From contig CALBJK010000294.1 in the NCBI GenBank assembly GCA_937892695.1, positions 1-43,314 of the forward strand: 43,314 nt of DNA, given 5' to 3'. The notes below the pieces were generated by a model. That model saw only the letters and a list, made by a program, of their open reading frames with translations, was not told the origin of the DNA and did not search any database. Below, one piece after another: positions 7,783 to 16,992 of the stretch. Source of the DNA: an uncultured Prevotella sp. (GTDB lineage Bacteria > Bacteroidota > Bacteroidia > Bacteroidales > Bacteroidaceae). The translations under genes and the position numbers were made by a program. Each line of letters starts with the position of its first letter. Positions within the stretch are counted from its first letter, which is position 1.

Positions 7783-9675
7783 TTATTCCAGATAAGTGTA
7801 ACCGTAAAGTCCCGAACGGTAGTTTGCCAGGAATTCCTTGCCTTCGTCGAGCGTTATCTTCCCGGCTTTCACACTCTTTGTAACCCACGTCTCGAGTTGT
7901 CTGACGAGCTTTTTCGGGTTGTACTGGACATAGTCGAGCACTTCTTCTACTGTTTCGCCGTCGAATATCTGGTCGATGTTGTAATGTCCGTTCTTCACCG
8001 AAATGTGCACGGCATTGGTGTCTCCGAACAGGTTGTGCATATCGCCGAGAATCTCCTGATAGGCTCCTACGAGGAATACGCCGAGATAGTAAGGCTCGTT
8101 CTTCTTTAGAGTATGTACGGGCAGCACGTGTGAAATGTTGCGGTTGGTGACAAAGTTTGTTATCTTTCCGTCCGAGTCGCAGGTTATGTCTTGCAGCGTG
8201 GCGTTGCGCGTAGGGCGTTCGTCCAGACGCTGTATCGGCACGATAGGGAAGAGCTGGTCGATAGCCCACGAGTCGGGAAGCGACTGGAAGAGCGAGAAGT
8301 TGCAGAAGTATTTGTCGGCAAGAATCTTGTCGAGGTTCTTCAGCTCTTCGGGTGTGTGCTTGAGCGATTTGGCCAGACTGTTCACCTCGCGGCACACGCT
8401 CCAGTACATGCTTTCTATCTCAGCACGGGTCTTCAGGTCCACAATGCCGTGAGAGAAGAGGTCGAGCGACTCTTCACGTATCTGTTCGGCATCGTGCCAG
8501 TCTTCGAGCATAGTCCTGGGGTTCAGGTTGTCCCATATCTCGTAGAGGTCCTTGACGAGCTGGTGCTCCTTCTCTGTCGGTTCGAAGTCGTCCGACATCT
8601 GTGGCAGCGAAGCTGTTTCGAGCACGTCGATGATGAGTACTGAGTGATGGGCGGCAAGCGACCGTCCGCTTTCAGTGATGATGTTAGGATGTGCTATGCC
8701 GTTGCGGTCGGCAGCGTCGACAAACGTGTAAATGCAGTCGTTGACGTACTCCTGGATAGAATAGTTCACCGAACTTTCGCTGTTTGGCGAGCGTGTCCCG
8801 TCATAGTCTACGCCCAGTCCTCCTCCGCAGTCAACGAAGTCGACGTTGTAGCCCATCTTGTGCAACTGTATGTAGAACTGGGCTGCTTCTTTCAGCGCGG
8901 TCTGTATGCGTCTTATCTTTGTTATCTGGCTTCCGATGTGGAAGTGGATGAGCCGGAGCGAGTCGTGTAGTCCCTTTTCGTCGAGCAAGTGGAGGGCTGT
9001 AAGTAGTTCGCTCGAAGTGAGTCCGAACTTGGATGCGTCGCCACCGCTTTCCTGCCATTTTCCAGAACCGCTCGATGCAAGCTTGATGCGTATGCCTAGA
9101 TTGGGCTTGACATTGAACTTCTTTGCCGCTTTGGCTATTATGTCCAGCTCGTTGAGCTTCTCCACGACTATAAATATGCGTTTGCCCATCTTCTGTGCCA
9201 GCAGTGCCAGTTCTATATAGCTCTGGTCTTTGTATCCGTTACAGATTATCAGCGAGTCGCTCTGGCACTGCAGTGCAATCACGGCGTGCAGTTCTGGTTT
9301 GGATCCGGCTTCCAGACCGAGGTTGAATTTGCGCCCGTGCGATATTATCTCTTCTACGACGGGCTGCATTTGGTTAACCTTGATGGGATAGATTATGAAG
9401 TTTTCGGCTTTGTAGTTGTATTCCTTTGCGGCTATTCCGAAACAGCTGGCGGTCTTCTCAATCCTGTTGTCGAGGATGTCGGGAAACCTCAGAAGCACTG
9501 GTGGCGTGACATCGCGCAGGGCGAGTTCGTCCATCACGTCGCGCAGGTCGATTTCGGTATTGTCTTTGCAGGGCGTGACGTACATGTCTCCTTTTTCGTT
9601 GATGCCGAAATAGGATGTACCCCATCCGTTGACGTTGTAAAGCTCTTTAGCGTCTTCAATAGTCCATTTCTTCAT
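7783..9675 (-). CDS. speA: Biosynthetic arginine decarboxylase
   Basis: Decarboxylates L-arginine to agmatine, the first step of the agmatine route to putrescine and spermidine, using pyridoxal phosphate. The 630-aa length is standard for SpeA. The N-terminus WTIEDAKELYNVNGWGTSYFGI is typical. K99 in YPIKVNQ is the expected PLP Schiff-base lysine of this fold-type III enzyme, followed by HFHIGSQI and the phosphate-binding DCGGGLGVDYDG. The C-terminal part carries the family YHNL-like QEILGDMHNLFGDTNAVH motif. Its start is 25 bases after the aroK stop, so topA-aroK-speA is probably one transcript. Neighbouring argB makes the arginine it consumes. Confidence 0.96.
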   Translation of the reverse strand: MKKWTIEDAKELYNVNGWGTSYFGINEKGDMYVTPCKDNTEIDLRDVMDELALRDVTPPVLLRFPDILDNRIEKTASCFGIAAKEYNYKAENFIIYPIKVNQMQPVVEEIISHGRKFNLGLEAGSKPELHAVIALQCQSDSLIICNGYKDQSYIELALLAQKMGKRIFIVVEKLNELDIIAKAAKKFNVKPNLGIRIKLASSGSGKWQESGGDASKFGLTSSELLTALHLLDEKGLHDSLRLIHFHIGSQITKIRRIQTALKEAAQFYIQLHKMGYNVDFVDCGGGLGVDYDGTRSPNSESSVNYSIQEYVNDCIYTFVDAADRNGIAHPNIITESGRSLAAHHSVLIIDVLETASLPQMSDDFEPTEKEHQLVKDLYEIWDNLNPRTMLEDWHDAEQIREESLDLFSHGIVDLKTRAEIESMYWSVCREVNSLAKSLKHTPEELKNLDKILADKYFCNFSLFQSLPDSWAIDQLFPIVPIQRLDERPTRNATLQDITCDSDGKITNFVTNRNISHVLPVHTLKKNEPYYLGVFLVGAYQEILGDMHNLFGDTNAVHISVKNGHYNIDQIFDGETVEEVLDYVQYNPKKLVRQLETWVTKSVKAGKITLDEGKEFLANYRSGLYGYTYLE

Positions 9676-9700
9676 TATCTGTTGTTTTGTGGTTTGCAGG

Positions 9701-10237
9701 TTAGTGCGTATTGTCGTCGAGCATGGCGGTGAGATGTCCGACTGTATCTGTTATTTTGCTGTAATTGTCGAGTATGTCCACGTCGAGCGTGTAACGTGCC
9801 TTGGCATAGAACGGCTCGCGGGCTTCCAGTTGTTGTCTGATGAACAGTGCCAGTTCCTCTGGGGTCTTGCCTTGAAGCAGCGGTCTGACGGTACGTCCCA
9901 TCTTCAGATGTGCCAGGAGCACGTCGGGGCTGGCCTTCAGATATACCGTTCGTGCGCAGCTGTTCATGTAGTCGATGTTGTCGAAGAAGCAAGGTGTGCC
10001 GCCTCCGCAACTGAGCACGATGTTCTCGAATTCGGCCGCCTCGTGCAGCATGTTCCGCTCTATGCGCCTGAAGCCTTCTTCGCCTTTTTCGTCGAATATC
10101 TGCTTGACGGTGGTGTGCATACGGCTCTCTATGTACCAGTCGAGGTCGTAGAACATCACGCCGAGCTTCTGGGCAAGCATCCGTCCGAGAGTGGTTTTGC
10201 CGGCCCCCATGTATCCTATCAGAATGATGCTGGTCAT
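9701..10237 (-). CDS. aroK: Shikimate kinase
   Basis: Phosphorylates shikimate at the 3-hydroxyl, the fifth step of the shikimate pathway to aromatic amino acids. The 178-aa protein starts MTSIILIGYMGAGKTTLGR with a Walker A loop (GYMGAGKT, residues 8-15). Substrate-binding positions are recognisable: the aspartate of YDLDWYIE, the arginine of RRIERNMLHE, and the CGGGTPCF loop. The LID region contains the arginine of GRTVRPLL. Only 3 bases separate its start from the topA stop, which indicates tight translational coupling. Confidence 0.95.
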   Translation of the reverse strand: MTSIILIGYMGAGKTTLGRMLAQKLGVMFYDLDWYIESRMHTTVKQIFDEKGEEGFRRIERNMLHEAAEFENIVLSCGGGTPCFFDNIDYMNSCARTVYLKASPDVLLAHLKMGRTVRPLLQGKTPEELALFIRQQLEAREPFYAKARYTLDVDILDNYSKITDTVGHLTAMLDDNTH

Positions 10238-10240
10238 CTT

Positions 10241-12562
10241 CTACTTCTTTCGTGTGCTCCTTTTCTTTGTGGGCGTACTGTTCTTCACTATCTCCATACA
10301 CTCTTCGTATGTCAGCTCGGCAGCCTTGTCGTGCTTGTCCTTTGGCAGACGGTAGTTGGTCCCGTCATAGGCTATGTAGGGACCGTAGCGTCCGTTGAGC
10401 ACTTCGAGCTTCGGGTCTTCGCTGAATGTCTTGAGATGGCGTTGCTGTTCGTCGCGCCGTTTCTGTTCTATGAGTTCGATGGCCTTGTCGAGTCCGACGG
10501 TCATAGGGTCTTCGGTCTTGGGCAGCGACACATATTTCTTGTTGTGCATAACGTAGGGGCCGAACCGTCCGGCTCCCACAACGACATCAGTGCCTTCAAA
10601 CTGGCCGAGAGTGCGTGGCAGTTTGAAAAGTTCCAGAGCCTGGTCGAGAGTGATGGTCTCGATGCTCAGTCCTGAAGGCAGTTGTGCGAACTGCGGCTTT
10701 TCTTCGCTGTCGGCCGAACCTATCTGTACTACCGGGCCGTAGCGTCCTATCTTTACGAAGACAGGTCGTCCGCTCTTCGGGTCGGTGCCTAACTGGCGTT
10801 CGCCGGCTTTGTGCTCGCTGCGGGCGTTCATCACTTTGTCGACGGTCGGTTCGAACGACGTATCGAAATGTTTCATCATGTCGGTCCAGTTCTCTTTTCC
10901 TTCGGCAATCTGGTCGAACTGGTGCTCCACTTTGGCCGTGAAGTTATAGTCCATGATGCTGGGGAAGTTGGCCATGAGGAAGTCGTTGACCACAATGCCG
11001 ATGTCGGTAGGCAGAAGCTTTCCTTTCTCGTTGCCGGCCATCTCTTTTCGTACTTCGGTCTTCACGCCGTCGTCGCTGAGGGTGTCGACGGTGTATTGTC
11101 TCTCCGTGCCGGGTTTGTCGCCCTTCTGCACGTACTGACGTTGCTGTATGGTGCTTATAGTAGGGGCGTAAGTCGAAGGTCTTCCTATTCCAAGTTCTTC
11201 GAGCTTGTGTACGAGGCTGGCCTCGGTGTAGCGTGCCGGTCCGAGCGAGAAACGCTGTGTTGCCGTCACCTCATGCCGCAGGAGCTTGTCGCCGTCGGAA
11301 AGAGCCGGAAGCATATCGCTCTGTTTGCCCGTTTCGTCGTCGGCAGACTCGCGGTAGACTTTGAGAAATCCCTCAAACTTTACCACTTCGCCGTTTGCTA
11401 TGAATTTCTCTTCTGCGCCGTCGATGCTTATCGTCACAGTGGTTTTCTCTATCTGTGCGTCGGCCATCTGACATGCTACAGTCCTTTTCCATACGAGGTC
11501 GTAGAGCCTGCGTTCCTGCTGCGTACCCTCAATCGATGTGTTCGACATGTAGGTAGGACGTATGGCCTCGTGGGCTTCTTGCGCTCCTTTAGAGTGTGTG
11601 TGGTAGGTTCGCGGACAGCTGTACTCTTCGCCGTAGAGCTTGGTTATCTCTTCCTTGCTTGCTCCGATGCAGAGCGTAGAGAGATTCACGCTGTCGGTAC
11701 GCATGTATGTGATGAGTCCGTTCTCGTAAAGCCGTTGTGCCACCATCATCGTCTGGGATACGGTGAAGCCGAGTTTGCGGGCGGCCTCCTGTTGCAGTGT
11801 CGACGTGGTGAACGGGGCGGCTGGCGACCGTCTTACCGGTTTCTTTGTCACTGAGCTGACTGTGAACGTTGCGTTCTTGCATTTCTCAAGGAAGGCCAGA
11901 GCCTCTTCGTGGGTGGCGAAACGGTGGTCCAGTTCGGCCTTCACCTCAGTCTTGTCGTCGTTGCCGGAAGGCGTGAAGACAGCTGTGACACGGTAGTACG
12001 GTTCGCTATTGAACTTCTGTATTTCGCGTTCGCGCTCTACTATCAGCCTCACGGCCACGCTCTGTACACGTCCGGCCGAGAGAGCAGGTTTCACCTTACG
12101 CCACAGTACGGGCGAGAGTTTGAAACCCACGATGCGGTCGAGCACGCGTCGTGCCTGCTGGGCGTTGACGAGGTTCATGTCGAGCTTGCGGGGTGACTTT
12201 ATAGCTGCAAGGATTGCCGGTTTGGTTATCTCGTGGAAAACTATACGGTTAGTGGCGTTTTCGTCTAGCCCGAGCACTTCGCACAGGTGCCACGATATGG
12301 CTTCTCCCTCACGGTCTTCATCGGATGCGAGCCATACGTTGTGGGCTTTCTTTGCGTTCTCTTTCAGCTTGCTGACCACTTCGGCCTTGTCCTTAGGTAT
12401 GACGTAGTCGGGCTGGAGCGTATTCTTGTCGACGCTCAGCTCCTTCTTTTTCAGGTCGCGTATGTGTCCGTAAGAGGACATGACCTTATAGTCGGATCCT
12501 AGAAATTTCTCTATAGTCTTGGCTTTGGCGGGACTTTCGACGATAACTAAATTGTCTTGCAT
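10241..12562 (-). CDS. topA: DNA topoisomerase I (type IA)
   Basis: Relaxes negatively supercoiled DNA by transient single-strand cleavage. The 773-aa protein has an N-terminal TOPRIM domain (VIVESPAKAKTI at residues 6-17; DEDREGEAI at 81-89, the acidic magnesium site). The catalytic tyrosine is Y286 in GLITYMRTDS. The C-terminal tail has glycine-rich Topo-C repeats (GRFGPYVMHNKKYVSLPK; GRYGPYIAYDGTNYRLP) instead of cysteine zinc ribbons, as is common in Bacteroidota, and ends in a basic KKRSTRKK tail. First gene of the topA-aroK-speA block; a TACTTTTG -7 box lies 29 bases upstream. Confidence 0.97.
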   Translation of the reverse strand: MQDNLVIVESPAKAKTIEKFLGSDYKVMSSYGHIRDLKKKELSVDKNTLQPDYVIPKDKAEVVSKLKENAKKAHNVWLASDEDREGEAISWHLCEVLGLDENATNRIVFHEITKPAILAAIKSPRKLDMNLVNAQQARRVLDRIVGFKLSPVLWRKVKPALSAGRVQSVAVRLIVEREREIQKFNSEPYYRVTAVFTPSGNDDKTEVKAELDHRFATHEEALAFLEKCKNATFTVSSVTKKPVRRSPAAPFTTSTLQQEAARKLGFTVSQTMMVAQRLYENGLITYMRTDSVNLSTLCIGASKEEITKLYGEEYSCPRTYHTHSKGAQEAHEAIRPTYMSNTSIEGTQQERRLYDLVWKRTVACQMADAQIEKTTVTISIDGAEEKFIANGEVVKFEGFLKVYRESADDETGKQSDMLPALSDGDKLLRHEVTATQRFSLGPARYTEASLVHKLEELGIGRPSTYAPTISTIQQRQYVQKGDKPGTERQYTVDTLSDDGVKTEVRKEMAGNEKGKLLPTDIGIVVNDFLMANFPSIMDYNFTAKVEHQFDQIAEGKENWTDMMKHFDTSFEPTVDKVMNARSEHKAGERQLGTDPKSGRPVFVKIGRYGPVVQIGSADSEEKPQFAQLPSGLSIETITLDQALELFKLPRTLGQFEGTDVVVGAGRFGPYVMHNKKYVSLPKTEDPMTVGLDKAIELIEQKRRDEQQRHLKTFSEDPKLEVLNGRYGPYIAYDGTNYRLPKDKHDKAAELTYEECMEIVKNSTPTKKRSTRKK

Positions 12563-12590
12563 AACTTCAGCTTGTTATTTATTCAGGCGG

Positions 12591-12598
12591 CAAAAGTA
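12591..12598 (-). promoter_or_regulatory. Bacteroidota -7 box (TACTTTTG) for topA
   Basis: TACTTTTG on the minus strand, 29 bases before the topA ATG. The -33 box is not obvious. Confidence 0.45.
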
Positions 12599-12657
12599 AA
12601 CAAAACTTTTACTTATACATTATTAGAATGTGAAAAATCATGTTTTTTTATGCTTTT

Positions 12658-12690
12658 TTTGCTGATACTCGGTCTTTTCAGTTACCTTTG
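12658..12690 (+). promoter_or_regulatory. Promoter of the DUF5686 gene (TTTG - 21 bp - TACCTTTG)
   Basis: TTTG at 12658-12661 and TACCTTTG at 12683-12690 match the Bacteroidota -33/-7 pair with a 21-base spacer. Transcription would start near 12697, giving a leader of about 120 bases before the ATG at 12820. Confidence 0.6.
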
Positions 12691-12819
12691 TAGTCCCGAC
12701 CGACACCCTTTTTACAGAACGCCGACCGCTCCGGTTTGCTCCCCCTGCAGACTGACCTCAGACGGAGATTCCTGTCAGTAGGCTGCGGTTCTGCTCTCTA
12801 CGGATACCAGTGTGTACAG

Positions 12820-14868
12820 ATGAAGCGGTTCTTGACCTTCCTTTTAGCTCTGACGATGTTTCCGGTTCTTCCATCCCACGGCAAGAGCCGGAAATCAGAC
12901 GGTCCTCTTGTGCTCAGGAGGGTCTTCTCTTATGCTGCCACTGTCGACACTGTAGGGTGGGGCGGTACTGTGAGCTATTCGTACATGAAATACGGTATCG
13001 AAACGCGCCGCCGCAATTTCCTGCTGCTCGCTGTACCGACAATGTTCGCCGTGGCTCATTCTGGACAACGTCAGCACGTGGGTGAAGGTTACGACCGGTT
13101 AACTGTCCGGGGGGACGGAAGGCTCGAATCGCATCGACTGCTCGAACGCACTACTGTGCCAAACCGCATGCGTACCATGCCCACCATACTGAAATACCTT
13201 ACACCCTACTTCTATGGCGAGACTCTTATAGGTGGCGAGATTCTTTCGCCTTTCTTCCGGCGCAACCGCCGCTACTACCGTTATCGCATATCTTCGCCCG
13301 ACGACTCGACAGCCGTGATACGGTTCAGACCCCGTCTGGACAACACACAGCTTGTGCGCGGAACAGCCGTGGCCGACCTCAGTACAGGTCGTTTGCGCCG
13401 GGTGACAATCGAGGGCGAATACGACATGGTGCGTTTCCGGACCGACGCTGTCATGGGGCGTAGCGGAGTGCGCTCGCTCATGCCGGACAGCTGTCATCTG
13501 AACGGACGCTTCAAGCTTCTGGGCAATAACATCACATCAGAGTATATGGCCGTCTACGGACTGCCCGAAGTCTTGGGCGACACTGTTCCCGACCGCCGCG
13601 ACACCACGATGATGGCCCGGGTGCGACCCTTCAGCCTCAGTGGCCGCGACAGTATGCTTTTCGCCCGGATGCAGACTCCTGCCGACACAACGGCCGGCGG
13701 ACAGCCACTACGTAAGCGGAAAAGCTGGTTCGGAAACATTGGCACTTCCGTGTGGCAGAACGTCGGCCAACAGCTGCTCACCCGCATGAGAAGCCGGTTC
13801 GGAAGCCGCGACCAGGGATATTTCCGCATCGACCCCATTCTCAATCCTCTCTACTTCGGCTATAGCAAAAGGAAAGGACTGACCTATAAGCTCGACATAC
13901 GCGGACGCTATTACTTCTCGCCAAACCTCATGGCTTCGGCGCGGCTCAAGGGAGGCTACTCCTTCAAGCAGAAACGGTTCTACTTCCAGCTGCCTCTAAA
14001 GTTCTACTTCGACGTGCGCCACAACGGCTATCTGCAATGCGAAATAGGAAACGGCAACCAGATATACAATTCGTCGGTGCTCGACGACATTAAGACCCAG
14101 AACGCCGATTCCATAAACTGGGACGGAATGTTCATGACCTATTTCAACGACTTCAACCTGCGTTTCTCTGTCAATTATGATTTTTCTCCGGTTATGGGCG
14201 TGAACCTTGGCATTGTCAGCCATCGCCGCACGGCCATCTACAAGGACGGTTTCCTGATAGCACGCCGCCCTACGTCCTACGTGTCGTCGGCTCCTACGGT
14301 GGAACTGACCGTTCGTCCTTGGGGCTTTGACGGTCCTGTGTTCACCGCCGACTATGAGCGGAGCTTCCGTGGACTGCTCGATGCCAACATCGAGTATGAA
14401 CGTTACGAGCTGGACGGACAGTACACCCTAAAGCTGTCTAAGATAGAGCTTCTGCAGATGAGGCTCGGCACGGGCTTTTACACTCACAAGGGCAAGGGAT
14501 GGTACTTTCTCGACTACACCAATTTCCACGACAACAACATACCCGGCGGATGGAACGACGACTGGGCTTGCGACTTCGAGTTGCTCGACTCGCGGTGGTA
14601 CAACTCGTCCAAGTATTACGTTCGCGCCAACGTCACCTACGAGGCTCCGCTGCTCGTGTTGTCGCGTCTGCCGTGGGTGGGAAGGTTTGTCGAGAAAGAG
14701 CGCATCTATCTGAATGCGCTCAACGTCACCCGTCTCCATCCCTACATCGAGTATGGTTACGGCTTTTCTACCCGTCTGTTCTCCTTGGGCATGTTTGTCG
14801 CCCAGCGCAACGGGCGTTATGACGGCTTCGGTGTGAGAATAGGTCTGGAACTGTTCAGCCGGTGGTAG
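12820..14868 (+). CDS. DUF5686-family outer-membrane beta-barrel protein
   Basis: A 682-aa protein with a signal peptide at its start (MKRFLTFLLALTMFPVLPSHG); I chose the ATG at 12820 because of it, although the frame is open from 12736. The segment TPYFYGETLIGGEILSPF and the following soluble region are typical of DUF5686, a Bacteroidota family of unknown function. The second half (about residue 350 on) alternates polar and aromatic residues like a surface beta-barrel and ends in a terminal aromatic, LELFSRW, a feature of outer-membrane barrels. Many family members begin with a carboxypeptidase-regulatory-like domain; here that domain is not apparent. It stands alone on the plus strand, divergent from topA, with its own promoter. 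The molecular role is unknown. Confidence 0.82.
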   Translation: MKRFLTFLLALTMFPVLPSHGKSRKSDGPLVLRRVFSYAATVDTVGWGGTVSYSYMKYGIETRRRNFLLLAVPTMFAVAHSGQRQHVGEGYDRLTVRGDGRLESHRLLERTTVPNRMRTMPTILKYLTPYFYGETLIGGEILSPFFRRNRRYYRYRISSPDDSTAVIRFRPRLDNTQLVRGTAVADLSTGRLRRVTIEGEYDMVRFRTDAVMGRSGVRSLMPDSCHLNGRFKLLGNNITSEYMAVYGLPEVLGDTVPDRRDTTMMARVRPFSLSGRDSMLFARMQTPADTTAGGQPLRKRKSWFGNIGTSVWQNVGQQLLTRMRSRFGSRDQGYFRIDPILNPLYFGYSKRKGLTYKLDIRGRYYFSPNLMASARLKGGYSFKQKRFYFQLPLKFYFDVRHNGYLQCEIGNGNQIYNSSVLDDIKTQNADSINWDGMFMTYFNDFNLRFSVNYDFSPVMGVNLGIVSHRRTAIYKDGFLIARRPTSYVSSAPTVELTVRPWGFDGPVFTADYERSFRGLLDANIEYERYELDGQYTLKLSKIELLQMRLGTGFYTHKGKGWYFLDYTNFHDNNIPGGWNDDWACDFELLDSRWYNSSKYYVRANVTYEAPLLVLSRLPWVGRFVEKERIYLNALNVTRLHPYIEYGYGFSTRLFSLGMFVAQRNGRYDGFGVRIGLELFSRW

Positions 14869-15055
14869 AATGTGGGGTGAATGTTCGGTTTGTAACTGTC
14901 CGACCGTTGGTAAAACGAAGATTTTAAAATGGGTTCGGAAAGCTCGTTTTTCTCTATGTTGCTTTCAATTCGTAACTGACAAATCTGTCAGTCTTGCCAT
15001 GTCTTGCAACCCATTGATTCTCAGCGTGTTGTAAAATCAGCCTTTTTACATTGCA

Positions 15056-15164
15056 AAACGCGGCATATCAGCTTCCAATATGCCGCTTATTAGAAGCTGA
15101 TATGCCGCGTTTCAGAATGTGAAAAGGGGCTTTTCAGAAACCGACACCATTTTGGCAGACTCTG
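15056..15164 (-). repeat. GCGGCATAT dispersed element, copy a (20-bp perfect inverted repeat)
   Basis: Arms at 15056-15075 (ACGCGGCATATCAGCTTC core) and 15093-15112 are perfect reverse complements over 20 bases around a 17-base loop that itself contains AATATGCCGC. The right flank, read on the minus strand, has AAGCCCCTTTTCAC, shared with copy c at 36.4 kb. The 14869-15352 gap also contains a small hairpin (ACTGACA/TGTCAGT, 14975-14992) and two REP elements, but no gene. Confidence 0.8.
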
Positions 15165-15225
15165 AAGACCGTTTTTTCGGGGTGAGGTTACGGATTGTAA
15201 GTGGGTCCTTCGGGCATGTTGATCT

Positions 15226-15253
15226 TGTAGGGATGCACGGCTCGTGCGTCCGC
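15226..15253 (+). repeat. REP element 1 (class A)
   Basis: TGTAG followed by GGATGCAC-GGCTC-GTGCGTCC, a hairpin with 8-base arms (one change) and a 5-base loop, then GC. It pairs in inverted orientation with REP 2. Confidence 0.85.
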
Positions 15254-15301
15254 AACCGTCTCACGCCATCGTTTGCATCCTCATAAATGACAGCAACGAT
15301 A

Positions 15302-15329
15302 GCGGACGCACGAGCCGTGCGTCCCTACA
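15302..15329 (-). repeat. REP element 2 (class A)
   Basis: Reverse-strand copy with perfect 8-base arms GGACGCAC/GTGCGTCC. It ends 23 bases from the RAYT stop codon, with its CTACA end facing the gene. Confidence 0.88.
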
Positions 15330-15352
15330 AGTTGGTGGTAATCATTGATCAA

Positions 15353-15838
15353 TCAACGGTTTGCATATTCGTTAAAACAATCGTTGTCCCATCGTTCCAC
15401 ATTTGTCTGGATGTATTCGGCTATATTGTTGCCGTCATGCGTACCACGTATGATGTGGTCATGGTACCGGCTTTGCCATCCAAACACGATGTTGTTGCGT
15501 TGGGCATATAATGTTACAGCTCGCTTGATGCCTCCGACCACTATGCTCAGTGGAGACCTTCCTGTTTCTCGCATTCTTTCTATCTTTATGCGGATGATAG
15601 CATGGACATGGTTAGGCATTACGACCCATAGCAAAGCTTGTGCGTATGAATAATGCTTGCTTATATCGGCAAACTGAAGATTGGCAATTGTTCCTATCGG
15701 GGAAAGATGCATATCTCCGTCAAAGATTTTACCGAAAAAATGCTGTTTCCCTTTCGTGCATATTGTTACAAAATAATCTCCAACTGCGTAGTCGTGGAAT
15801 GTGGCACGAGGTGACTTCCTTTCGGGGTATTCATACAT
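15353..15838 (-). CDS. REP-associated tyrosine transposase (RAYT, Y1/HUH family)
   Basis: A 161-aa single-domain HUH nuclease of the IS200-like Y1 family, of the kind that cuts and moves single-stranded REP hairpins. The start is MYEYPERKSPRATFHDY. The HUH motif is HVH in WVVMPNHVHAIIR. The RAYT-type segment SRYHDHIIRGTHDGNNIAEY ends in the probable nucleophilic tyrosine (EYIQTNVERW). The length is typical for an intact family member and no frame is broken. Four near-identical REP palindromes bracket it: two just downstream (15226-15253, 15302-15329) and two just upstream (15852-15879, 15942-15969), the closest only 13 bases before the start codon. RAYTs are usually single-copy, immobile genes tied to the REPs of their own genome, which fits here. 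Activity is inferred. Confidence 0.9.
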   Translation of the reverse strand: MYEYPERKSPRATFHDYAVGDYFVTICTKGKQHFFGKIFDGDMHLSPIGTIANLQFADISKHYSYAQALLWVVMPNHVHAIIRIKIERMRETGRSPLSIVVGGIKRAVTLYAQRNNIVFGWQSRYHDHIIRGTHDGNNIAEYIQTNVERWDNDCFNEYANR

Positions 15839-15851
15839 GTTTTTTATTCGT

Positions 15852-15879
15852 TGTAGGGACGCACGGCTCGTGCGTCCGC
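15852..15879 (+). repeat. REP element 3 (class A)
   Basis: TGTAG-GGACGCAC-GGCTC-GTGCGTCC-GC, perfect arms. It lies immediately upstream of the RAYT start, where the promoter or ribosome-binding region should be, so the hairpin could affect expression of the transposase. Confidence 0.88.
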
Positions 15880-15941
15880 CAATGTTAATGTTATTATCAT
15901 TGTTTTTATTCCGAGGTTTGGCGGATTGTTTCAGGGTTGTG

Positions 15942-15969
15942 GCGGACGCACGAGCCGTGCGTCCCTACA
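15942..15969 (-). repeat. REP element 4 (class A)
   Basis: Inverted partner of REP 3, perfect arms, 12 bases past the GH43 stop codon. Confidence 0.88.
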
Positions 15970-15981
15970 TGAAAAATATCC

Positions 15982-16986
15982 TCACTTCATCTCTTCGCCC
16001 AACCGCAGGCTCTCGCCGGTATCTTCGAGCTTGTAGATGTGGGCGCGTTCGCGGCCTCCGCTGTTGGGCTGGTGCAGCACGAGGGCGAGCTGACCGTCGA
16101 AGGTGCGGAATATCATGGCGTGGCCGCCGTCCTGACGGAACAGTGTCTGGGGCTGCTGCCGCCACGGACCGGCGACGTTGCCCGTGACCGACTCGGCGAT
16201 GCCTGTGGCGTACTGGCCGTCGCAGTAGCTCGACCATATCATTAGCAGCCGCCCGGTCTTGGTGCGGTAGAGGAATACGCCGTCGGTGATGTAGGCTCGG
16301 GGAAATCCGGAACCATGGTTGTTGCCTGTCGACCATGTAGCGGCCGACCCGGTGAAGAGCATCTGCGGACTGCCCGTGGCATGGCTGAGGTCGGAGGACA
16401 GGGGAAGGGCGTTGACTGTTCCGTCGGCGGTCTGCACCCATTCGTGACAGTATATCATATATGGCTGTCCGTTTTCCACCCAGAGAGTGCCGTCGAGAGC
16501 CATCTGGTCGAGTGGAGTCTGCTGGTGTCGCGATATAGGCAGGAATGGTCCTTCTGGACTGTCAGACTTGAATATCTGTGTGCCGCGCCAAATGTAGGCC
16601 GGCCATCCGCTAACGGGTTTCTTCCATTCTATGTCGCTGTTTATGGTGGCGAAAAGCCAGTATTTGCCTTTGTAACGATGAACCTCGGGTGCCCAGATAG
16701 CTCCTGCTGACCAGTTGGTCTCGGGCAGCTGGCACACCTGAACGGGGCCGGTCCATGTCTTCAGGTCTTTGCTCTTGTACACCTTCACGCCACCTACGTC
16801 GTGCCCCGCTTCGTTCTTCACCGACTGGGTGCTGTACATGTAGTAGGTACGTGTCTTTTCGACGGGCAGTATGAACGGGTCGCGGATGTAGATGTCGCGT
16901 GTGTTCATGGTCTGAGACTGTTGCTGGGCTGCGGCGTGAAGGCAGCATGACAGTGCTGCCGCCGCAATGATTGTTGATGGTTTCAT
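15982..16986 (-). CDS. Secreted GH43 glycosidase (arabinofuranosidase/xylosidase type)
   Basis: A 334-aa exported single-domain GH43 enzyme (five-bladed propeller) that would remove arabinose or xylose from plant-type polysaccharides. Residues 1-20 are a signal peptide (MKPSTIIAAAALSCCLHAAA). The catalytic base is the aspartate in IRDPFIL; WAPEVH is a typical blade motif; the likely acid is the glutamate in MIYCHEW. Specificity cannot be told. The gene starts 6 bases after the dusB stop, so it is probably read from the thioesterase-dprA-dusB operon, an odd place for a secreted glycosidase. REP element 4 follows the stop codon at once. Confidence 0.88.
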   Translation of the reverse strand: MKPSTIIAAAALSCCLHAAAQQQSQTMNTRDIYIRDPFILPVEKTRTYYMYSTQSVKNEAGHDVGGVKVYKSKDLKTWTGPVQVCQLPETNWSAGAIWAPEVHRYKGKYWLFATINSDIEWKKPVSGWPAYIWRGTQIFKSDSPEGPFLPISRHQQTPLDQMALDGTLWVENGQPYMIYCHEWVQTADGTVNALPLSSDLSHATGSPQMLFTGSAATWSTGNNHGSGFPRAYITDGVFLYRTKTGRLLMIWSSYCDGQYATGIAESVTGNVAGPWRQQPQTLFRQDGGHAMIFRTFDGQLALVLHQPNSGGRERAHIYKLEDTGESLRLGEEMK

Positions 16987-16992
16987 GTGTTT

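Noticed and set aside
15353..15838. IS200/IS605 insertion sequence
   Set aside because: There is no TnpB partner gene, and the flanks are multiple REP palindromes also found elsewhere without the gene, which fits a RAYT better than a mobile IS.
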